64,000 nucleotides of DNA from Bog-473 sp963728845 (lineage in GTDB: Bacteria; Actinomycetota; Acidimicrobiia; Acidimicrobiales; RAAP-2). The DNA lies in contig CAVSLS010000052.1 in NCBI GenBank assembly GCA_963728845.1, positions 310,001-374,000 on the forward strand, read 5' to 3'. Made by a program: the position numbers and the translations under genes. Positions 1-8,588 of the stretch are shown piece after piece; the first letter of the stretch is position 1, and the number at the start of each line of letters is the position of its first letter. Below the pieces are notes generated by a model. That model did not search any database. It had not been told where the DNA came from and worked only from the letters and a program-made list of their open reading frames with translations.

Positions 1-1071
1 GTCCTCGTAGCAGGTGATCGCGGCTACATCGGGGCAGTACTCGTTCCGTTCTTACGCGCGGCCGGACACACGGTAGAAGGTCTCGATCTCGGCCTCTATG
101 AGGGTTGCGATCTCGGCCCGGGACCAGAGGAGATTGGTCCTCGCCCCAGGGTCGACCTGAGGGATGTCGTGCCCGGGGACTGCGCCGGCTATGACGCCGT
201 GATCTGTCTGGCGGCCCTGTCCAACGACCCGGTTGGCCACCTGAATCCGTCGGCAACCTACTCAATCAACCTCGACGGGACCTTGTGTCTCGGTCGGGCT
301 GCCAAGCAGTCGGGCGTTGAACGCTTCCTGTTTGCCTCCTCATGCAGCCTCTACGGTGCCGCAGGCTCGGAGGCGGTCACAGAGGACGCAGAACTGTATC
401 CGGTCACACCCTATGGAGAGACGAAGGTCCTGGCCGAACAGGGGCTCGCTCTGCTGGCCGACGATGCCTTCAGTCCGACCTACCTGCGCAATGCCACCGC
501 ATACGGATTCTCACCGCGGTTGCGCCTCGACATCGTCGTGAACAACCTGACTGCGGTGGCGATGACGACTGGCGCAGTATGCCTCGAGAGTGATGGGTCG
601 CCTTGGCGGCCTCTGGTGCACGTGGAGGACATCTGTCGTGCGTTTCTTGCCGCGCTTGAAGCGCCACGCGAGCTCGTGCACAACGAGGCCTTCAACGTCG
701 GTCGCGCAGAGGACAACGTGCAGGTCCGCGACATAGCGGAGATAGTCCGCGCCGCGGTCCCCGGTTCGACACTATCGCTGGCCGCAGACGCCGGGCCGGA
801 TCTACGTGACTACCGCGTGGACTTCTCGAAGCTGACCGGGACCTTCCCGGAGCTGACGCTTCGCTGGAACGTGCCCGCAGGGGTGGACCAACTCGTGCGG
901 GCCTACAGCGACTACCACTTCACTTATGAGGACTTCGTCTCGTCGACCTATGTCCGACTTCGGCGAATCCGTGAACTGCTCTCCGAGGGCCTCGTCGACG
1001 AGCTCTTGCGCCGCCAGCCCGATGCGCCCCTCTCGGGATCGAGGGGACAGCTCAGGCACGAGCCCGCCTGA
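1..1071 (+). CDS. NAD-dependent nucleotide-sugar epimerase/dehydratase (extended SDR), 5'-partial
   Basis: Extended short-chain dehydrogenase acting on a nucleotide-activated sugar; the exact reaction (epimerase, dehydratase or reductase) cannot be read from sequence. The frame is open from base 1. The first visible residues VLVAGDRGYIG form the Rossmann cofactor loop, which in this family lies within about ten residues of the N terminus, so only a few codons are missing. The catalytic YGETK (YxxxK) begins at visible residue 138, preceded by the FASSCSLYG strand that supplies the active-site serine. The gene converges on the next operon with a 57-base gap. Its neighbours across that gap (RmlC-like epimerase, RfbF-like nucleotidyltransferase, C-methyltransferase) suggest it belongs to the same modified deoxysugar pathway, possibly with a CDP- or dTDP-sugar. 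Confidence 0.88.
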   Translation, partial: VLVAGDRGYIGAVLVPFLRAAGHTVEGLDLGLYEGCDLGPGPEEIGPRPRVDLRDVVPGDCAGYDAVICLAALSNDPVGHLNPSATYSINLDGTLCLGRAAKQSGVERFLFASSCSLYGAAGSEAVTEDAELYPVTPYGETKVLAEQGLALLADDAFSPTYLRNATAYGFSPRLRLDIVVNNLTAVAMTTGAVCLESDGSPWRPLVHVEDICRAFLAALEAPRELVHNEAFNVGRAEDNVQVRDIAEIVRAAVPGSTLSLAADAGPDLRDYRVDFSKLTGTFPELTLRWNVPAGVDQLVRAYSDYHFTYEDFVSSTYVRLRRIRELLSEGLVDELLRRQPDAPLSGSRGQLRHEPA

Positions 1072-1128
1072 CAGCCACAGACAGCCGGCAGAATCAGCCC
1101 CTGTCCAGATCGACCAGATCGACCCAAC

Positions 1129-1776
1129 CTATTCCGCGTCTCGTTGTAGAAGGCGCACCGCGGCGGAGAGGGGTGGCGCCAGCCGATCGCGTTGCGACAT
1201 CGCCGATATGGGGATCGGCCACGGAATGGCCAGCTCGGGGTCGTCGAATGCGATCGAGACGTCCTCCGCCGGGTCGTGGGGGCGGTCGATGCGATAGGCG
1301 ACGTCCGCTGGCTCCGTGAGGGCCTGAAATCCATGCGCACACCCTGCTGGGACGTAGAGCGACACCTGGGTGTCACCCCGAAGTTCGAAGCTCGCCCAGT
1401 TTCCCTGCGTGGGCGACATAGGCCGCAGGTCGACGATGACATCGAAGATCGCACCGTACGAGCAGCGCACCAATTTCGACTCCCCGTCGCCACGACGTAT
1501 GTGGAGACCGCGCACCACGCCTCGGGAAGAACGTGAGACGCTGTCCTGGGCGAAACCTGCGGGATCGATGCCGGCCGCGCGCATGGCCTCCGCATCGAAT
1601 GTGCGGCAGAAGAACCCGCGCTCGTCGACGTGGGGAGGAGACTCGAACAACATTGCACCAGCGATCGGCGGAACATTATGGACGTTCACGCCCCAGTGCG
1701 ATACCACACTGCTCTCCGTGTGTGCCTCTCGTGTTCCATTGCCGCCTGATGGCGAGATCGCGTTGCTATGAGGCAT
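1129..1776 (-). CDS. dTDP-4-dehydrorhamnose 3,5-epimerase (RmlC) family protein
   Basis: 215-residue cupin of the RmlC family, which epimerises C3 and/or C5 of 4-keto-6-deoxy nucleotide sugars in the cytoplasm. Family signatures visible in order are DERGFF, RGVVRGLHIR (catalytic His), GAIFDVIVDLR (catalytic Asp partner) and PAGCAHGFQAL. The length is slightly above the usual 180-200 because of an N-terminal extension of about 25 residues with no clear ribosome site, so the true start may be further in. Its start overlaps the end of the dioxygenase gene by 11 bases, so it is the last gene of a leftward operon. RmlC relatives in tailoring clusters often act on substrates other than the rhamnose intermediate; the exact sugar is unknown. 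Confidence 0.88.
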   Translation of the reverse strand: MPHSNAISPSGGNGTREAHTESSVVSHWGVNVHNVPPIAGAMLFESPPHVDERGFFCRTFDAEAMRAAGIDPAGFAQDSVSRSSRGVVRGLHIRRGDGESKLVRCSYGAIFDVIVDLRPMSPTQGNWASFELRGDTQVSLYVPAGCAHGFQALTEPADVAYRIDRPHDPAEDVSIAFDDPELAIPWPIPISAMSQRDRLAPPLSAAVRLLQRDAE

Positions 1777-2695
1777 GGAGCGCGTCCATTGTCGGTGGCG
1801 TAAAAACCAACGTCGAGCCGGGAGGAGGCGCCCCGAACAGCCGGGTCACTGTGCCTTCGTCGAAAGGTGCTTCATCCGCGACTCGGCGGAAATCTCGAAT
1901 GGCGGTGCCCGTGCAGTTGACGTCCACCAGTGGAGCACCCCGGCCCGCATGCAGATCGGCCACATCTACCGTCCGGAAGTCGATGCTGAACCGGGCCCTT
2001 CCCGACCTGTTTGCGATGGAGGAGTGCAGCTGTGCTCCCGAGAACAGCATGACCGCTCCTGGCGCTGGAACGACGACGAGCTCGTCCGGTGGAGAGTGGT
2101 TCAACGCCGCCGGCCGGACCTGCCGTTCGCCCGAGATCTGGGAAGCCGTGTGCAGACGAGCGGTGTTGTTCTTGTAGTAGTCGAAATCACCGGAGCTGTT
2201 CATGACCGCTCGATCGAAACTCTGGAGATCAAAGCGCATAGAGTTGTCATCACCGACGGCGAACACGGGGAGCCACCAATTGACCTGTTGAGCCGGAGCG
2301 CCATACCACACGTCGCGATGCCAGGGGAAAGCGTACGCGATCCCCGTGGTCAGGTGACCGACGGGAAAGGACGTTCGCGGCTTGGGGACGTCGTAGTGTG
2401 TCCCCTCCGGGCTCAACCCGGCCTCCCGGATGATGTTGCGGACTAAGTCCTTCGACGTCGGCGAGTGGATAAAGCGGGGCTTCCACGAACCCAGCACCTG
2501 TGCCATCTCCGCCACGCCGACGTGCTCGTGTGCATGTTCCGGATCGTAGGGTTGGAAGAGATCGATCAATTGGTCCCGCGTGTAGTCGACGAATTCCCGC
2601 ACCGACGGCAGGCTGGTGAGAACGACCACGTGTCCGTCGTAGACGCATTGCCGTAGGAGCGGAGCCGAGAGGTCCGGGTCTACGAAGACTGTCAT
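1766..2695 (-). CDS. phytanoyl-CoA dioxygenase (PhyH)-like Fe(II)/2-oxoglutarate oxygenase
   Basis: 309-residue protein of the PhyH superfamily, predicted to hydroxylate or oxidise a small molecule using Fe(II), 2-oxoglutarate and oxygen. The metal-binding HRD (HxD) is in FPWHRDVWYG, the distal His is in FSGAQLHSS, and the 2-oxoglutarate-binding Arg is probably in RARFSIDFR about ten residues later. The start codon overlaps the stop of the PIG-L gene as ATGA, so the two are translationally coupled. Within a nucleotide-sugar tailoring operon it may oxidise a sugar carbon or a sugar substituent; the substrate is inferred from context only. Confidence 0.8.
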   Translation of the reverse strand: MTVFVDPDLSAPLLRQCVYDGHVVVLTSLPSVREFVDYTRDQLIDLFQPYDPEHAHEHVGVAEMAQVLGSWKPRFIHSPTSKDLVRNIIREAGLSPEGTHYDVPKPRTSFPVGHLTTGIAYAFPWHRDVWYGAPAQQVNWWLPVFAVGDDNSMRFDLQSFDRAVMNSSGDFDYYKNNTARLHTASQISGERQVRPAALNHSPPDELVVVPAPGAVMLFSGAQLHSSIANRSGRARFSIDFRTVDVADLHAGRGAPLVDVNCTGTAIRDFRRVADEAPFDEGTVTRLFGAPPPGSTLVFTPPTMDALHAS

Positions 2696-3417
2696 ACGCC
2701 AAGTCCCTCATCGTTGACGGCACCCAGATCTGCGCCCCCTTGAACCACCCTCTCCTGCGGTCGTGACAGCGGTGCGATCACGGCCTTCGTGCACGTGAAC
2801 CCTTCAGAGTACGGTGCTCGGCATTCCATGCCACGGAGTCGAGCCAACCCGAGGAAGACCTCGTCGTCCCACCAATCTCGGCTGCCCTGGGACGGGAAGC
2901 ACTTGTGGAGCAGCTCCACTTTGCGGTGCGCCACGTCGGCCGTGAGCGGAAGGTACAGCGACGGGTGTCCAAGATCACCATCCCACTTGGGGATTTCGTA
3001 TGACAGGGAGAGCTGGTCTCGAAAGACGGTCGGCAACACCTCACCAATCGTCCGGTGATCCTGATGGGCGTCAGTGTGCGAGGGTGCGAAGATCACGTCG
3101 GGCGCCCAGGTGTACGCCACCTCCTCCAGGATGTCCTTGACGCGATCCCACACCGCCGGAAGCCGACCCTCCGGCAAGTGGTGCAGGTCAATCGTCAGGT
3201 CGGCCTCGGGGAGAAAGGCAGCGGCGGCGGCCCGGGCCTCCGAGTGACGTTCTTCGGTCCCGGTGAGCACGACATACCGGGTCCGCAGACCGGGCCGGGC
3301 CTCGGCAAGAGTGAGCAGGGTCCCTCCCGCCCCGATCTCGATGTCGTCGGGATGGGCACCGATCGCCAACACTGACAGGGGCCGCTCCTCGGGTAGCTCG
3401 AGATGCAGCGGAAGCAC
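2692..3417 (-). CDS. PIG-L family deacetylase
   Basis: LmbE/PIG-L zinc-dependent deacetylase of about 241 residues, which removes an N-acetyl group from a sugar. The zinc site GAHPDDIE starts near residue 20 (His22 and Asp25), and the third-ligand region HTDAHQDHR lies near residue 120, both typical. I place the start at the GTG at 3417, six bases after the nucleotidyltransferase stop. A longer reading would overlap that gene by 180 bases and add an unrelated arginine-rich leader. The stop overlaps the next ATG (ATGA). Its presence in the operon implies that an acetamido sugar is made and deacetylated. Confidence 0.85.
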   Translation of the reverse strand: MLPLHLELPEERPLSVLAIGAHPDDIEIGAGGTLLTLAEARPGLRTRYVVLTGTEERHSEARAAAAAFLPEADLTIDLHHLPEGRLPAVWDRVKDILEEVAYTWAPDVIFAPSHTDAHQDHRTIGEVLPTVFRDQLSLSYEIPKWDGDLGHPSLYLPLTADVAHRKVELLHKCFPSQGSRDWWDDEVFLGLARLRGMECRAPYSEGFTCTKAVIAPLSRPQERVVQGGADLGAVNDEGLGV

Positions 3418-3425
3418 GGCGGCGG

Positions 3426-4295
3426 TCAGCGCTCCGCCGGCATGGAAGCTGGCCAAGCATTGCGAGCCGGGACGGTGTTGGCGGGACCGTCGTAGCTCGG
3501 CGCGGACCGTGCCGATCGCTCCGGATCCCAGATCATCCACGGGCAGTCGGCACGGTGATACCGCTCGTCGAGCTGCACTCGCTCCTTCACGGTGTCCGCA
3601 GGGGACCAATAGCCCTTGTACGGATAGGCGATGACCCGGCCTCGGCGAACCAGGCGGACCAGCGCGTCCTCAACGAGATCTTCGTCCTCGTTGAGCTGGT
3701 CGAAGATATCCCGGCGGAAGATGAAGTACCCACCGTTCTCCCAGTGGCGGAGATCACGCATTGGTGTCACGCCGAGGATCAGACCGTCATCGGCGATGTC
3801 CACGGCATGGTGAGAAGACTGCGGAGGGACGGCAAGGAGGCTCGCCACGGCATCGCTCACCGTGAAGCGCTCGATCATGTCGGGCAGTGGGGCGTCGGTC
3901 AGGACGTCCGCATAGTTGGCCATGAACATAGGTTCGTCGGAGAGGAGGTGGCGGACTCGGCGCAGCCGCTCTCCAATCGGGGAGTTCAGACCGGTGTCCA
4001 CGAAGGTGATACGCCAGTCAGAGATATCCGTCTTGAACAGCTTCAGATCGTGAGCACCCCTCTCCAAGACGAAATCGTTGGAGCGGGTCTCGTCGTAATT
4101 GAGGAAGAAGTCCTTCACAGCCGAGGCGCCGTACCCCAGACAGAGCACGAAGTCCGTGTGCCCGAAGTGGGCGTAGTAGCGCATGACGTGCCAAAGCAAC
4201 GGGCGCTCCCCCACCAGAGCCATCGGCTTGGGACCGGTTGTCACGCCATCGCGCATGCGCATTCCGAGTCCACCGCAGAACAGAACTACTCTCAC
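3426..4295 (-). CDS. rfbF: glucose-1-phosphate cytidylyltransferase-like sugar nucleotidyltransferase
   Basis: 289-residue nucleotidyltransferase related to RfbF, which couples glucose-1-phosphate and CTP to CDP-glucose. The N-terminal nucleotide loop FCGGLGMRMR and the following GPKPM carry the diphosphate-binding Arg and Lys, and NYADVLTD near residue 126 supplies the metal-binding Asp. GYFIFRRDIF and GYWSPADTVKER further on are typical of RfbF (the latter usually reads W..MDT.R). The last 35 or so residues, rich in Ser/Ala/Pro, are not conserved. The gene is 14 bases downstream of the C-methyltransferase and 8 bases upstream of the PIG-L start. It points to a CDP-linked, possibly branched-chain sugar, although RfbG/RfbH partners are not visible in the window. 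Confidence 0.85.
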   Translation of the reverse strand: MRVVLFCGGLGMRMRDGVTTGPKPMALVGERPLLWHVMRYYAHFGHTDFVLCLGYGASAVKDFFLNYDETRSNDFVLERGAHDLKLFKTDISDWRITFVDTGLNSPIGERLRRVRHLLSDEPMFMANYADVLTDAPLPDMIERFTVSDAVASLLAVPPQSSHHAVDIADDGLILGVTPMRDLRHWENGGYFIFRRDIFDQLNEDEDLVEDALVRLVRRGRVIAYPYKGYWSPADTVKERVQLDERYHRADCPWMIWDPERSARSAPSYDGPANTVPARNAWPASMPAER

Positions 4296-4309
4296 GATTC
4301 ACACCTCAC

Positions 4310-5542
4310 TCAGATGATCTCGAGCTCCGGAATAGGAAAGACCAATCGCGCCCCCCATGCCCGGACGTAGCTCAGCTGTTCGCTGATTTCGTCTTTCAGG
4401 TTCCAGGGCAGGACGAGGACATAATTGGGCTGGGTCTCAGCCAGACGATCCGGTGCATAAATCGGGATATGGGTACCCGGCAGGAACTTTCCTTGTTTGA
4501 CCGGACTGCGATCGACCGTGTACTGCACAAGGTCTTCTCTGATGCCGCAGTGATTCAGCAAGGTGTTGCCCTTACCGGGGGCGCCGTATCCGGCTACCGA
4601 TCGTCCTTCCCTCTCCGCCGAGATCAGAAAATCGAGCAGATCACTCTTTATTCTCAACACTTCACCCGCAAATCCGGCATGACCGGCCAGGGTGTGCAAT
4701 CCGAAGAGCCTCTCCTCGTCAAGAAGTGCGTCGACGCGCTCGGTGGGCGTACCGGCGTACTCCTCAGGACGAGCAAAGACGCGCAACGAGCCGCCATGGG
4801 TCAAAAGCTCTTCAACATCGACCACGCGCAACCCGGCCGTGGCCAACGCCCTGGTCGCCGTGAGGAGGGAGAGGTACGAATAGTGCTCGTGGTAGATGGT
4901 GTCGAATTGACGCCGCTGCATCAGGCGCAGGAGGTGGGGAAATTCCAGGGTGACCAGACCCGTGTCCTTTACGAGGGCCCGAAGACCTGCCACGAAGTCC
5001 CTGATGTCGGGAACATGCGCGAACACGTTGTTCGCGACGGCCAGATCGGCACGTCCACGAGCCTCGGCAATATCGCTCCCAGTCGTCGCGCCGAGGAACT
5101 GCACCACCGTCGGGATGCCCAGCGACTGGGCTGTCTCGGCCACGTTCTTCGCCGGCTCGATGCCCAGGACGGGAACGTCCCGGGCCATGAAGTGCTGAAG
5201 CAGGTACCCGTCGTTGCTCGCCACTTCGGTGACGAGAGTGTCTCCCGTGAGACCGAGCGTGTCGATCATCGAGTCTGCGAACCGCTTGGCGTGAGCCACC
5301 CAGGAGTCCGAGTACGACGAGAAGTACGCATAGTCGGAGAAGATCTCCTCGCCCGACACGTATGCCGGCAACTGCACGAGGAGGCAGGATGAGCACTGGC
5401 GCACATGCAGCGGGTAAAAGATCTCGGGTTCGTCGAGCGCATCCGATGAGACGTAGCTTTCGCACAGCGGCGACATTCCCAGGTCGACAAACGTGTGGGT
5501 GAGGCGCGCACCGCACAACCGGCAGAAACACTGGGACAACAT
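4310..5542 (-). CDS. nucleotide-sugar C-methyltransferase (zinc-finger, SAM and C-terminal domains)
   Basis: SAM-dependent C-methyltransferase of the TylCIII/NovU type, which adds a methyl branch to a keto-sugar nucleotide. Three domains are seen: an N-terminal zinc-binding part (CFCRLC near residues 5-10, CSSC near 50), a class I SAM domain with motif VTEVASNDGYLL, and the C-terminal domain with GYGAPGKGNTLL. At about 410 residues the length is normal. I chose ATG 5542 because GAGGAG lies just upstream and the zinc-finger cysteines begin at once. A reading from further upstream adds 48 non-conserved residues. First gene of the leftward tailoring operon, divergent from a paralogue across 194 bases. 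Confidence 0.9.
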   Translation of the reverse strand: MLSQCFCRLCGARLTHTFVDLGMSPLCESYVSSDALDEPEIFYPLHVRQCSSCLLVQLPAYVSGEEIFSDYAYFSSYSDSWVAHAKRFADSMIDTLGLTGDTLVTEVASNDGYLLQHFMARDVPVLGIEPAKNVAETAQSLGIPTVVQFLGATTGSDIAEARGRADLAVANNVFAHVPDIRDFVAGLRALVKDTGLVTLEFPHLLRLMQRRQFDTIYHEHYSYLSLLTATRALATAGLRVVDVEELLTHGGSLRVFARPEEYAGTPTERVDALLDEERLFGLHTLAGHAGFAGEVLRIKSDLLDFLISAEREGRSVAGYGAPGKGNTLLNHCGIREDLVQYTVDRSPVKQGKFLPGTHIPIYAPDRLAETQPNYVLVLPWNLKDEISEQLSYVRAWGARLVFPIPELEII

Positions 5543-5736
5543 GACTCCTCGATTTGACCTAGAGCGAACATGGGAAAGAGCCGCGAATCTGCCCCCCTGA
5601 TACGCCGGTTGAGGCCTAGGGAGAGGGTCTAGCCCTGATGGCATAGGGGTCCACGACGAGCACGATGCTCCCTCGGGACGTCCCATTTCCGGCCTCCCCG
5701 CCGTATCACGACCGCTGAGGGGGCGCTCTGATCAAC
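5543..5736. promoter_or_regulatory. divergent intergenic region between two C-methyltransferases
   Basis: 194 bases separate the starts of two divergently oriented methyltransferase-family genes, so promoters for both the leftward tailoring operon and the rightward gene are expected here. I could not pick out convincing -35/-10 pairs. A GAGGAG ribosome site for the leftward gene is at about 5545-5550, and a G-rich GAGGGGG near 5717 may serve the rightward GTG. Confidence 0.4.
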
Positions 5737-6852
5737 GTGGATGGACGTCCCGTCTGTCGCTCGTGCCGTGGGAGGTCCGGCCACCTGGTGCTCGACCTGG
5801 GCGACCAGCCCGCGTGCGACCAGTTCCCTGATTGCCGGGACCCCGGACCAGACCCCTGCCACCCACTGCAGATGTGGCTGTGCTCTGCGTGCGGCCTGGC
5901 GCAGCTGGTCGGCAAGCCCACCATGGCCGGCGAGCCGCGAGGCGCCGAGCCCGAAGCGCTCGTCGCACAGGCCGCCGACGCCGTACAACGCCTCGCAACG
6001 GCCGGCTGGCTGTCCGGGCGAGACCGGGTCGTCGAGTTCCCAAGTCCCCATGGGGGCTCGTGGCTCGGCCTCTTAGCCGAGCGAGGTGTCGCACCGATGA
6101 CCGATGGTGGGACCGCGGACCTGGTCATCGACTCTTTCGGCATGATGCACGATCCGGATCAGTCCGCCGCCCTGGCGGAGCGGGCGGCCCGCGTCGCCCC
6201 CGGGGGGGTCCTTTTGCTGCAATACCACTCGTTGCACACCATCGTTCGTCTCGGTCAGTGGAACGCTCTCCGGCACGGACACTTCGCGTATTACTCGACA
6301 AGTGCTCTGGTGGGGATGCTGGGGGCCATTGGTTTCAGTTCACGGGTCGCGTGGCGTTTCGACCTCTACGGCGGCACGGTGCTGCTGGCCGCCTGCCGAG
6401 AGCCCGGCCCGCGCGGCGCTCCCGACAACTCCGTGACTGCGCTCCTCTCCGATGACGCCTGTGTGGGCGTCCGCGACCCCGCGGTCGTCGGGGGTCTGCA
6501 AGGTCACGCCGCAGCCCACGCTCGCGGCTTACGGGACTGGCTGGTCGGTCAACGAAGCGCGGGAAAGAGTGTATTGGGCTACGGCGCCGCATCACGGGCG
6601 GTCGCACTGCTCTGTCGTGCTCGGGTGGATCGACAGCTCCTCCCCGCGATTGTTGACTCCGCACCGGCCAAACGCGGCCTTCGCATGCCTGGGACGGACA
6701 TTCCCATCGTCGACCCGAAAATCCTGGTCACCCGTCCTCCAGACGCGGTCCTCCTCTTCGTGCCGGATCTCCTGACCGAGGTACGCAGGGCTTTTCCCGA
6801 GATCGAAACATCCGGAGCCGGGTGGGTGGATGTCGAGACGCTCCACGCATGA
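5737..6852 (+). CDS. C-methyltransferase-family protein with degenerate SAM motif
   Basis: 371-residue paralogue of the divergent C-methyltransferase. It keeps the N-terminal cysteine pairs (CRSC at residues 7-10, CSACG near 50) and the C-terminal domain signature LGYGAASRAVALL. The SAM-binding motif, normally ExxSNDGxLL, is replaced by VVEFPSPHGGSWLGLL, and the middle domain is shorter. It may bind SAM weakly, may have lost catalysis, or may act as a partner of the active enzyme. The start is GTG 5737; the first cysteine follows six residues later, which argues against a later start. The stop is about 90 bases before the next methyltransferase. Confidence 0.78.
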   Translation: MDGRPVCRSCRGRSGHLVLDLGDQPACDQFPDCRDPGPDPCHPLQMWLCSACGLAQLVGKPTMAGEPRGAEPEALVAQAADAVQRLATAGWLSGRDRVVEFPSPHGGSWLGLLAERGVAPMTDGGTADLVIDSFGMMHDPDQSAALAERAARVAPGGVLLLQYHSLHTIVRLGQWNALRHGHFAYYSTSALVGMLGAIGFSSRVAWRFDLYGGTVLLAACREPGPRGAPDNSVTALLSDDACVGVRDPAVVGGLQGHAAAHARGLRDWLVGQRSAGKSVLGYGAASRAVALLCRARVDRQLLPAIVDSAPAKRGLRMPGTDIPIVDPKILVTRPPDAVLLFVPDLLTEVRRAFPEIETSGAGWVDVETLHA

Positions 6853-6941
6853 CGTCGTATCAGCACGAGGGACCCGCTCTCGTACACACAGGTTGACTGA
6901 TCCTCCATGATTGCGTCCACCCAAAGGAGATGGGAATCCGC

Positions 6942-7598
6942 ATGCCCACACCACCGGGAGCCCTCTACAAACGAGACTTCTGGGCCGACGAGAACAGGAA
7001 GTACACCCGACCGCATCATCGGATGCTCAAGGTGGCGCGCCTCGTCAATCGTCTGGCAGCCGGGAAGAACTGCCGGCTGCTCGACGTCGGGTGTGGTCCC
7101 GCGACTCTAGGACTCCTCCTTGATCCGAACGTGCAGTACTACGGGATAGACATCGCGATACAGGAACCGTCACCGAACCTGACCGAATGCGACATTCTGC
7201 AAGAGCCGATCAGCTCCGAAGAGGCTCCGTTCGACCTGATCGTGGCCCAAGGTCTCTTCGAGTATCTCGCCGACAGCCAGTCCCGAAAGTTCGCGGAGAT
7301 CGCCGACCTCCTTGCACCACACGGCAAGTTCATTGCCAGCTACGTGAACTTCGACCATCGCCGGCCCAATCACTACTGGCCCTACAGCAGCATCCAGCCC
7401 GAAGCGCACTTCCGCGACAGCTTGACCGAGCATTTCATCATAGAGAAACAGTTCCCGACCTCGCACAACTGGAACCATCACGAGCCGGAGCGGTGGTACC
7501 TGCGAATGCCGAACATGTACATAAATCTGAACATACCGCTCGTAACACGCTGGCTAGGTGTCCAATACCTCTACGTCTGTCGCCGGCGGAGCTGCTGA
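6942..7598 (+). CDS. class I SAM-dependent methyltransferase
   Basis: About 218-residue methyltransferase. Motif I is LLDVGCGPATLG, followed by YYGIDIA (acidic SAM ribose-binding residue) and the motif IV region FDLIVAQGLFEYL. It lacks the zinc finger and C-terminal domain of its two upstream neighbours, so it is more likely an O- or N-methyltransferase of a sugar or lipid. The AAAGGAG at 6923-6929 directly abuts an ATG at 6930, giving no spacing, so I prefer the next in-frame ATG at 6942. It converges on the sigma factor gene with a 49-base gap. Confidence 0.85.
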   Translation: MPTPPGALYKRDFWADENRKYTRPHHRMLKVARLVNRLAAGKNCRLLDVGCGPATLGLLLDPNVQYYGIDIAIQEPSPNLTECDILQEPISSEEAPFDLIVAQGLFEYLADSQSRKFAEIADLLAPHGKFIASYVNFDHRRPNHYWPYSSIQPEAHFRDSLTEHFIIEKQFPTSHNWNHHEPERWYLRMPNMYINLNIPLVTRWLGVQYLYVCRRRSC

Positions 7599-7647
7599 GC
7601 GGACCGGCAGTTCGCTGCCGAAGAAAGAACTTCCCATTCTGCTAGTC

Positions 7648-8262
7648 CTAGCTGTGGACGGTAGCCTGGCCCAGTTCCAATTCGGCCAATATCTGTCGGA
7701 GATGTTCGAGGCAACGACCTCTCGTTGGTCCAATGCTCCCGATCGGCATGCTCAACTGCTCGGAGATCGTCTTGTACGGGAGGTCGTCATCGCCCATCAA
7801 CACACCGAGGAGACGCTGACAACGCGGCGGCAACCGTTCGGCGGCCATTCGTATCGCACGTGCTTGCTCCTCCCTGAGGAGTGCGGAGTCGAGCGGATCA
7901 GCCTCGTCGTCCGCCATGAGGTACACCGCGTCCGTAGCCGAAACCGCGGTGTGACGCGTGGCGATCCGCAAGCTCTCGCGCCGCGAGGTGGTCGCCAGCC
8001 ACGCGCCGATTCGCTCCGGTTGCTCAATGCGGTCCAGGTTCTCCACGAGGCGCAGCCAGGTCGTTTGACATACCTCCGCAACATCGGCGTCGTTCAACCT
8101 GCAGCGTCTCGCGATTGCCGCGACCAGTCCGCCAAAGCGTTCGATCAGAGTCTCCCAGGCCGCATTCGCACCAGCGCGGGCCTGCTCAACGACCAGAACG
8201 AGCTCAGTATCGTCGACCGCCGGTTTCACCGTGGAGCTCCAGCTGTATCGAGGCTCCGCCAT
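7648..8262 (-). CDS. ECF-type RNA polymerase sigma factor (sigma-70 family)
   Basis: About 204 residues with the two ECF domains. Region 2 runs around LIERFGGLVAAIARR, DVAEVCQTTWLRL (core RNAP and -10 binding) and RIGAWLATTSRRES. Region 4 helix-turn-helix is around LPPRCQRLLGVL, LPYKTISEQLSMPIGSIG and GRCLEHLRQ. I chose ATG 8262, which puts region 2 at a normal distance from the N terminus; a GTG at 8343 is an in-frame alternative, but the stretch between would be an unusual leader and overlaps repeated motifs that look regulatory. No obvious anti-sigma gene is adjacent. It may control the adjacent polysaccharide genes; this is inference from position. Confidence 0.85.
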   Translation of the reverse strand: MAEPRYSWSSTVKPAVDDTELVLVVEQARAGANAAWETLIERFGGLVAAIARRCRLNDADVAEVCQTTWLRLVENLDRIEQPERIGAWLATTSRRESLRIATRHTAVSATDAVYLMADDEADPLDSALLREEQARAIRMAAERLPPRCQRLLGVLMGDDDLPYKTISEQLSMPIGSIGPTRGRCLEHLRQILAELELGQATVHS

Positions 8263-8325
8263 TGTGTGTCCGACACCACAATCCTCCTGATCCCTCGCCC
8301 GGGACCCATCGCCTGTCGCTTCTGT

Positions 8326-8365
8326 CAACCGGTCGGCTGTCACGCCTCGCTCAACCGGTTGTCAC
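8326..8365. promoter_or_regulatory. direct repeat upstream of the sigma factor gene
   Basis: Two copies of CAACCGGT followed by TGTCAC, at 8326-8343 with a four-base insert and at 8352-8365 with none. They lie 60-100 bases upstream of the preferred sigma-factor start and read GTGACA..CCGGTTG on its coding strand. The repeat could be an operator or a promoter recognised by the sigma factor itself. The function is inferred from position. Confidence 0.4.
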
Positions 8366-8372
8366 ATGCATC

Positions 8373-8417
8373 GTCCCGAACTAGTCGGGACCTGTCATCC
8401 CCTTTATTGGGGAATGA
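8373..8417. terminator. two tandem stem-loops between priming transferase and sigma factor genes
   Basis: Hairpin one is GTCCCGA (8373-8379) with TCGGGAC (8385-8391), a 7-bp stem and 5-base loop. Hairpin two is TCATCCCC (8395-8402) with GGGGAATGA (8409-8417), 8 bp with one bulged A. They lie downstream of the leftward transferase gene (ending 8589) and upstream of the leftward sigma gene, so they may end transcription of the former or shape the leader of the latter. There is no long T tract, so an intrinsic terminator is only a possibility. Confidence 0.4.
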
Positions 8418-8588
8418 AGGCGACTTTTCTGGGCCACTACCCCGTCACCGGTGCACCGGCAGCGTGGAAGGACCGCAATAGCCGTCCTCCGACGACAACA
8501 CAGGCGCGGCACAGCATCGATGGCCAACAAGGATGGGTCACGCCGGCACGATTCGCGGCGCCGAGCGAGCGGCGGAAGGGTCGGACGC

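Noticed and set aside
948..1676. Leftward 242-codon frame overlapping the RmlC-like gene
   Set aside because: Lies over a well-supported gene in another frame and shows no conserved motif.
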